Below, one piece after another: positions 59,871-64,000 of a DNA stretch of 64,000 nucleotides (within the stretch, counting starts at the first letter, position 1; every line of letters begins with the position of its first letter). The notes below the pieces were generated by a model. It searched no databases, was not told the origin of the DNA, and saw nothing but the letters and a program-made list of their open reading frames with translations. Origin of the DNA: Phyto melanocephala (Eukaryota; Arthropoda; Insecta; Diptera; Rhinophoridae). A program made the translations under genes and the position numbers. The stretch is from NCBI GenBank assembly GCA_941918925.1, contig OW799233.1, positions 40,834,473 to 40,898,472 on the forward strand, read 5' to 3'.

Positions 59871-60041
59871 TTAACTTAAAGATTAACTTTAATAAGAGCC
59901 AACTTTAGTTTGCTACTATAATTACAAGTCATAGAAACTTGCAGTTTGCGGCATTTAAAAGAGCATTTGTTTCCTATAAGAATCACTCAAAAAGTAAAAA
60001 AAAATTTCGGCGCAGAGGTCCCTTTTCGTGGAGCAGGTCAC

Positions 60042-60469
60042 ATATATTTTTTTGAACAAAAAGTATGACTTAATTGCTAATAATTTAGCCAAACCGTGTT
60101 TATTTTCAATGTGCAAACTCAATATTGACAAACTGTAAATCTGCTTAGAAATCTACCAAAAAAACTCAAGTTCTTTAATTGACAATAAATTGTTATTCGC
60201 TAATTTCTAATTAAAATTACTACAAATGTAGACTTTCAAGCACACAAAGGTTAACTGCCGTATTCAAAAAAAAATATTTAAGTTTTAGTAAAGACTCATT
60301 GGACAAATTTGTATGCAACATCTGTAAAATAAGCCTTTAATTAACGTTAAATATTTTTTACGAATACGGCAGTAAATATATAAAAATTCAATACTAACGA
60401 TTGCTCCAGAAACAATAAAAAAAATGTCGTATAGCACCAAATCTTAAATTTAGGATTAGATACGATGTG
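60042..60469. other. AT-rich non-coding stretch, no gene seen
   Basis: Nothing recognised. Confidence 0.5.
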
Positions 60470-60545
60470 GTCATTATACCTATGCGCATGATGGTGAAGA
60501 GTAGTATCAGAATCAGCACGGCCGAGTATAGAACTCCTACTTGTT
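60470..60545 (-). mobile_element. Left-end remnant of a mini-me-like element
   Basis: Inverse reads ACAAGTAGGAGTTCTATACT then CGGCCGTGCTGATTCTGATA, a diverged version of the B1/B2 left end with its hairpin. Confidence 0.55.
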
Positions 60546-61914
60546 TAATTATTCTATTTATAAAATTCTAAATTATCTATAAACCAGAACTTTAAATATT
60601 AGTTTAAACATAAATAAAAAATTTAAATAAAAACGTTTTTAATGATCTAATAATTGCTATGAAAATTATATTTTTTTTAAACATTCGACATTTTATGTTT
60701 TCATTAAGCACATTAATCAACATCCATAGTTTCATATGAATTTTCAATTAAATCTCAATTAAACATATTGCTCTTAGAGGCTTACAAATACTGCTTTTTC
60801 AATCGCTCAATAAAAAATTTCCCAACATGTAATTAATTGCTGCAGCTCAAATGGTCACAATTTTATTTAAACGACTTCAAATGACTTTAGTCAAATTTAA
60901 TGCAAATAAAACATATCAAATGAAACCTCATCAATCATTTATTTTAATAAATAATACAACTTGCAAATATTTAATCAAATTGCATGTCAATGTATATAAA
61001 CTTTTGCAAAATCAACAAACTTCACAGAAAGAAATATTGATGTAAATCTTAAATAACCTCTAATTAGTTGAAATTAAAAAATTTGTTCACATCCACAAAC
61101 ATGTTTCTGATTGGGCCAATCAATATTCTTCAACAAGTTGTTACAGTCTACATAAATACTTTATTTTTTTTATTTTTTTATTTTTTTTTTTTTTGTTTTT
61201 GCTTAGTAACACAAAAATACTTGTACCCATATTCCTATTCAAATAATTAGAAACTTCAGCCGGTGTTTAAAGTAATACCAAGCGGTATTGCATGACAAAA
61301 CACCGTGTAATATTTGAAAATTAAACCCTGCCCACCAACACTGAGTAAATGTCAAAATAACAGTATTTTATGGCAACTTGAAATCAATGCCAAAAATAAA
61401 ATGTGAATTTATTTTAGCATAAAAATAAAAACAAAAATAAAAAACTTCGTACTAACAACTTAGATGCAAAGAAATAAAGAAAAAGAAAAAAAAAATTTCA
61501 AAATTGCAATAACAGCCGATATCTGTGTTTGTATGTGCAAAACGTTTCTATAAAAAAAAAAAAAAAAAAAAAAAAAACGCTCCAACAATTTCAATCTCTG
61601 GTATGTATGAGAATGTTATATGTATGCATGTATGTCTATGAACTCATGTACAAAAGTTGTAAAAATTTTAGGAACGCCCGAATTTTCGGTAAATGTGTAT
61701 TAGAACGAATTAAAGAATATCATTTAAATTACAATTTATTGAAAATAGCAAACGAGAATGAAGTACAAAATTATAGACAACATAAAGTAGAAAATAAAAT
61801 ACAATACACGGCAAAAAAGTAAGCAGTAATTTCAGTTAAAATTCTTTTTCAGTTTAGCAACGACTACAGCATTTGTATATCTTCAAGTGCACCGATTCGA
61901 ATAACTTTTTTATA
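60546..61914. other. AT-rich non-coding stretch, no gene seen
   Basis: Poly-T near 61160-61195 and poly-A at 61553-61576; unique AT-rich sequence otherwise. Open stretches such as 61529-61822 follow the poly-A and are not supported. Confidence 0.55.
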
Positions 61915-62110
61915 CATTATTTTAGATGTATTGAACATCTTCTCTGCAATTGTCCTGCATTCGGGGACCTGAGACGCCAGATTCTGGGTCAACGAATACT
62001 TGTAAGTAAGACTTGTCTTTCCGCAGTTGATCTGGGAAGGATCCATACCTTGGTGAACAGGACAGGATGGCTGAGGAACGACGGCCAGGCGACATAGACA
62101 AACGGGCGAT
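61915..62110 (+). pseudogene. C-terminal tail of a Jockey/R1-type LINE
   Basis: The plus-strand frame reads RCIEHLLCNCPAFGDLRRQI, LGQRILVSKTCLSAVDLGRI and TLVNRTGWLRND, then stops. The EHLLCNCPAF box followed by LGQ...L is the usual end of LINE polyproteins after RNase H. Nothing recognisable precedes it on this strand, so it is a fragment. Confidence 0.65.
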
Positions 62111-62274
62111 GGTCGAACTAGAATGTTTAAATAGAATTTTTATGGTGATCGAATTCTGTATTTTTTTTTCTCTGACCTGTTTTTCTTTGTTGGGCCAGAG
62201 GATTTTATATTGCAATAAAACGGGAAAAACGCCTTCATTGACGTACTCATTTTCTTTTCCATACCTTTAAAGAA

Positions 62275-62690
62275 AGAAGCCCGACGGTGTCAAATCACAT
62301 GATCGGGGTTGCAGTTAACATCACGACTACTTAAGACAACAGGGACATTAAATTTTTGGCGGAAAAGTGCCATTGTTTTGTTTGCTGTGTCACCATTCTG
62401 TTGGAAATACACATCGTCTAGGTAAATATCCTCTATTTATGGCCGCTATCATCCCGCGATATCGAGGACCTTTTACGGTAACTGCTTTGCCAACCTCATT
62501 TTCGAAAAAGTATGGCCCGATAATACCGCCAGTACATAAACCACACAAAACAGTAACTCTTTATGGATTCGTCGATTTTTAAATAATCACTCGGCAATGC
62601 TACTTGTTAACAAATCCACTAGATGAAAATGTGCCTTTGTATTTTCTTTGTAAAGTCACCATTCTCTTCCGTCTGTTAAACCAACCATTC
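62275..62690 (-). pseudogene. mariner/Tc1-like transposase remnant
   Basis: Minus-strand pieces: CGLCTGGIIGPYFFE-like (about 62560-62510), GPRYRGMIAA (62475-62445), LDDVYFQQNGDTANKTMALF (62425-62370) with the usual QQDGAT changed to QQNGDT, so the catalytic Asp is lost, then FNVPVVLSSRDVNCNPDHVI where intact relatives have WPPRSCDL. Frameshifts between pieces. A different, older copy than the family at 19015 and 56602. Confidence 0.65.
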
Positions 62691-62779
62691 AATGTTCAAT
62701 TGATATTCAGTAAACTTGAGCTCATAAATCAATTCAACCCTGTAAACGTGTAAATTCAAATCTTTATTCAAAATTTACA

Positions 62780-63060
62780 TCAGTAATATTCCTAAGACGT
62801 TCAATAGTTGGGCACGACGACGAATTGACGTTGACTGCTCTTCTGCCACACTATCGCAAACAATAGTAATGCACATGCGTTTTTACATTCCCAACAAACC
62901 CGGTTTGGGGAAATATGCGCACAATTCTTCCGATTGTGGACATATTTTGTCGATTAGCAGACCAAAAAAAAATCATAATGCATGAATTGCATTTTGATTT
63001 GAATGCCCATTTTCGTAATCGTACACCCATGCGTAATCTTAACGCGCGGCTTAATTCTAT
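62780..63060 (-). mobile_element. Fragment of family B1
   Basis: GTTGGGCACGACGACGAAT, TGCTCTTCTGCCACACTATC, AATTCTTCCGATTGTGGAC and ATTTTGATTTGAATGCCCAT match, in order, the left half of the B1 elements (compare 56040-56290). Both ends are missing. Confidence 0.65.
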
Positions 63061-63475
63061 ACCTCTCCATGGTTGAATTTACCAAAAACTGAAAAAAATG
63101 TCAATTTAAGTGGGGTAAAAAATTTGACGTAAATTTGATAAAAAATACAAGGAATGACATATTAGAAGACACAAAAAATGGACAATTTAATAAAATTGGG
63201 TATAAGTCCATTTAAGGTCTATTATTTCTCGTAGTGTAATCTCTAAACAGAAATAGACAACAACATGTTTAGTTTATGCATTAAGTCTTAAGTGTTTCAA
63301 ATATAACAAGATGTGACTGGAGATATACACCAGACACTAAAATAATTTCACTCAACACAAACCGAAAGAGATTTTTAAATACCACAATTAACAAAGATTT
63401 TTTACAATTGATTGATTTTTTTTGTTTAAATTCAAACAAATGTAAAACAGTTATACAACCAATTAAATTTGTGTA
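63061..63475. other. AT-rich non-coding stretch, no gene seen
   Basis: Nothing recognised. Confidence 0.5.
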
Positions 63476-64000
63476 TTTTTTTATACCCGCCACCAAAAAA
63501 AATGGTGGGGGTATATTCATTTTGTCATTCCGTTTGTAACACATCGAAATATCCATTTTAGACCCCATAAAGTATATATATTCTGAATCAGGGTTTGATT
63601 TGATGACGATCTAGCTATGTCCGTCCGTCTGTCCGTCTGTCCGTCTGTCCGTCTGTTGAAAGCACGATAGAGGTCGCACCGAAAAAGCTAGGGGGCTCAA
63701 ATTTTGCCAGAATCTTTCTTATAGACAAGGTTTGTTTGGTATTGAAAATGGGCTAAATCGGAATATTAGGAACAGAGTTATAGCTCGAAAGGCAAGAGTA
63801 GGTCGAAAAAACCGTGTCCTTCAAACATCGAATAAAAGGGAATTGTGTCCAAACGCATTAACGTAGACTCATGAAACTTCGAATATATATTTCCTGAGTA
63901 AAAACAATATTTTTCCCTGAAAATTATCTAAATCTATTCATTAGGAGAGGAGTTATCGATCAAAATGTACGAAAATTTATACCGCACAGTGTATTTTTCG
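63476..64000 (-). mobile_element. DINE-1/mini-me-like element, family B1 copy 7 (runs off window)
   Basis: Right end TTTTTTATACCCGCCACCA at 63476 onward, the fold of CCACC and GGTGG, the ATATATTCTGAATCAGGG core and (GTCCGTCT)n at about 63620-63655. Continues past the window end. Confidence 0.8.

Larger units (their letters stand above)
57199..60041. mobile_element. 2.84-kb element with inverted termini GTGACCTGCTCC...
   Basis: Left end GTGACCTGCTCCACGAAAAG (57199) and the reverse complement of the right end (60041) agree over about 35 bp with a single mismatch, reaching ACCTCTGCGCCGAAA. ATAT is present on both outer sides. A third copy of the right terminus in the same orientation lies at 58678-58707, matching about 28 bp, so the whole may be one element nested beside or in another, or a composite. 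Inside: a foldback (57317-58549) and a PIF/Harbinger-like transposase fragment (58999-59530). Superfamily undecided. Confidence 0.72.

Noticed and set aside
1..64000. tRNA, rRNA, snRNA genes or a riboswitch
   Set aside because: No cloverleaf, A/B box pair, rRNA core words or snRNA signatures noticed while reading both strands; a dedicated scan would be needed for proof.

Overview
The window looks like a stretch of nuclear DNA from a higher fly (Diptera; a calyptrate such as a blow fly or house-fly relative would fit). It is strongly AT-rich, full of poly-A/T and simple repeats, and carries dipteran-type repeats: DINE-1/mini-me-like elements with GTCY microsatellites, a second Helitron-type family, mariner, piggyBac and PIF/Harbinger remnants, and non-LTR retrotransposons. 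The species call is inference. I see no intact host protein-coding gene, no rRNA and no tRNA. Almost everything I can recognise is mobile-element DNA, mostly broken, and often one element sits inside another.

Layout. 1-12 kb: AT-rich non-coding DNA with two Helitrons of one family (3110-3721 and 5724-6481), a 681-bp foldback element with a 5-bp target duplication (6775-7455), and eroded fragments of a larger repeat family. 12.1-14.6 kb: a tandemly duplicated mini-me-like element interrupted by a third Helitron (12373-13122), whose empty target site survives 130 bp away. 15.6-18.6 kb: a decayed R1/Jockey-like LINE on the minus strand carrying a small MITE. 19.0 kb: an internally deleted mariner-like element. 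20-27 kb: two large DINE-1/mini-me-like elements (here called family B1) and an LTR-retrotransposon gag remnant. 29.3-36.5 kb: two 5'-truncated LINEs (minus strand), a mariner pseudogene and two more B1 copies, one with an inverted internal block. 36.8-37.0 kb: two short open stretches that start with ATG and end at good splice donors; these are the only hints of host exons and are weak. 37.8-38.5 kb: an hAT-type MITE with a perfect 8-bp target duplication. 40.9-42.6 kb: a fourth Helitron and an interrupted B1 fragment. 44.5-48.5 kb: a mariner/Tc1-type transposase split in two by a 3-kb B1 element, which itself holds a 288-bp tandem array with a 576-bp higher-order period. 49.9-53.3 kb: an unassigned broken coding block and a third GTCY-bearing repeat family. 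53.4-57.2 kb: a piggyBac C-terminal remnant, a B1 copy and a mariner transposase C-terminus packed end to end. 57.2-60.0 kb: a 2.84-kb element bounded by inverted termini, containing a 333-bp foldback and a PIF/Harbinger-like transposase fragment with an intron. 61.9-64 kb: a LINE tail, another mariner remnant and B1 pieces running off the window.

How it fits together: the order of nesting can be read in several places, so the window works as a record of transposon turnover. The most informative points are the Helitron empty site, the exact 288-bp repeat period shared by three B1 copies, and the inverted-terminal-repeat element at 57.2-60.0 kb. I found no convincing undescribed gene system; the novelty, if any, is in the structure of these elements.
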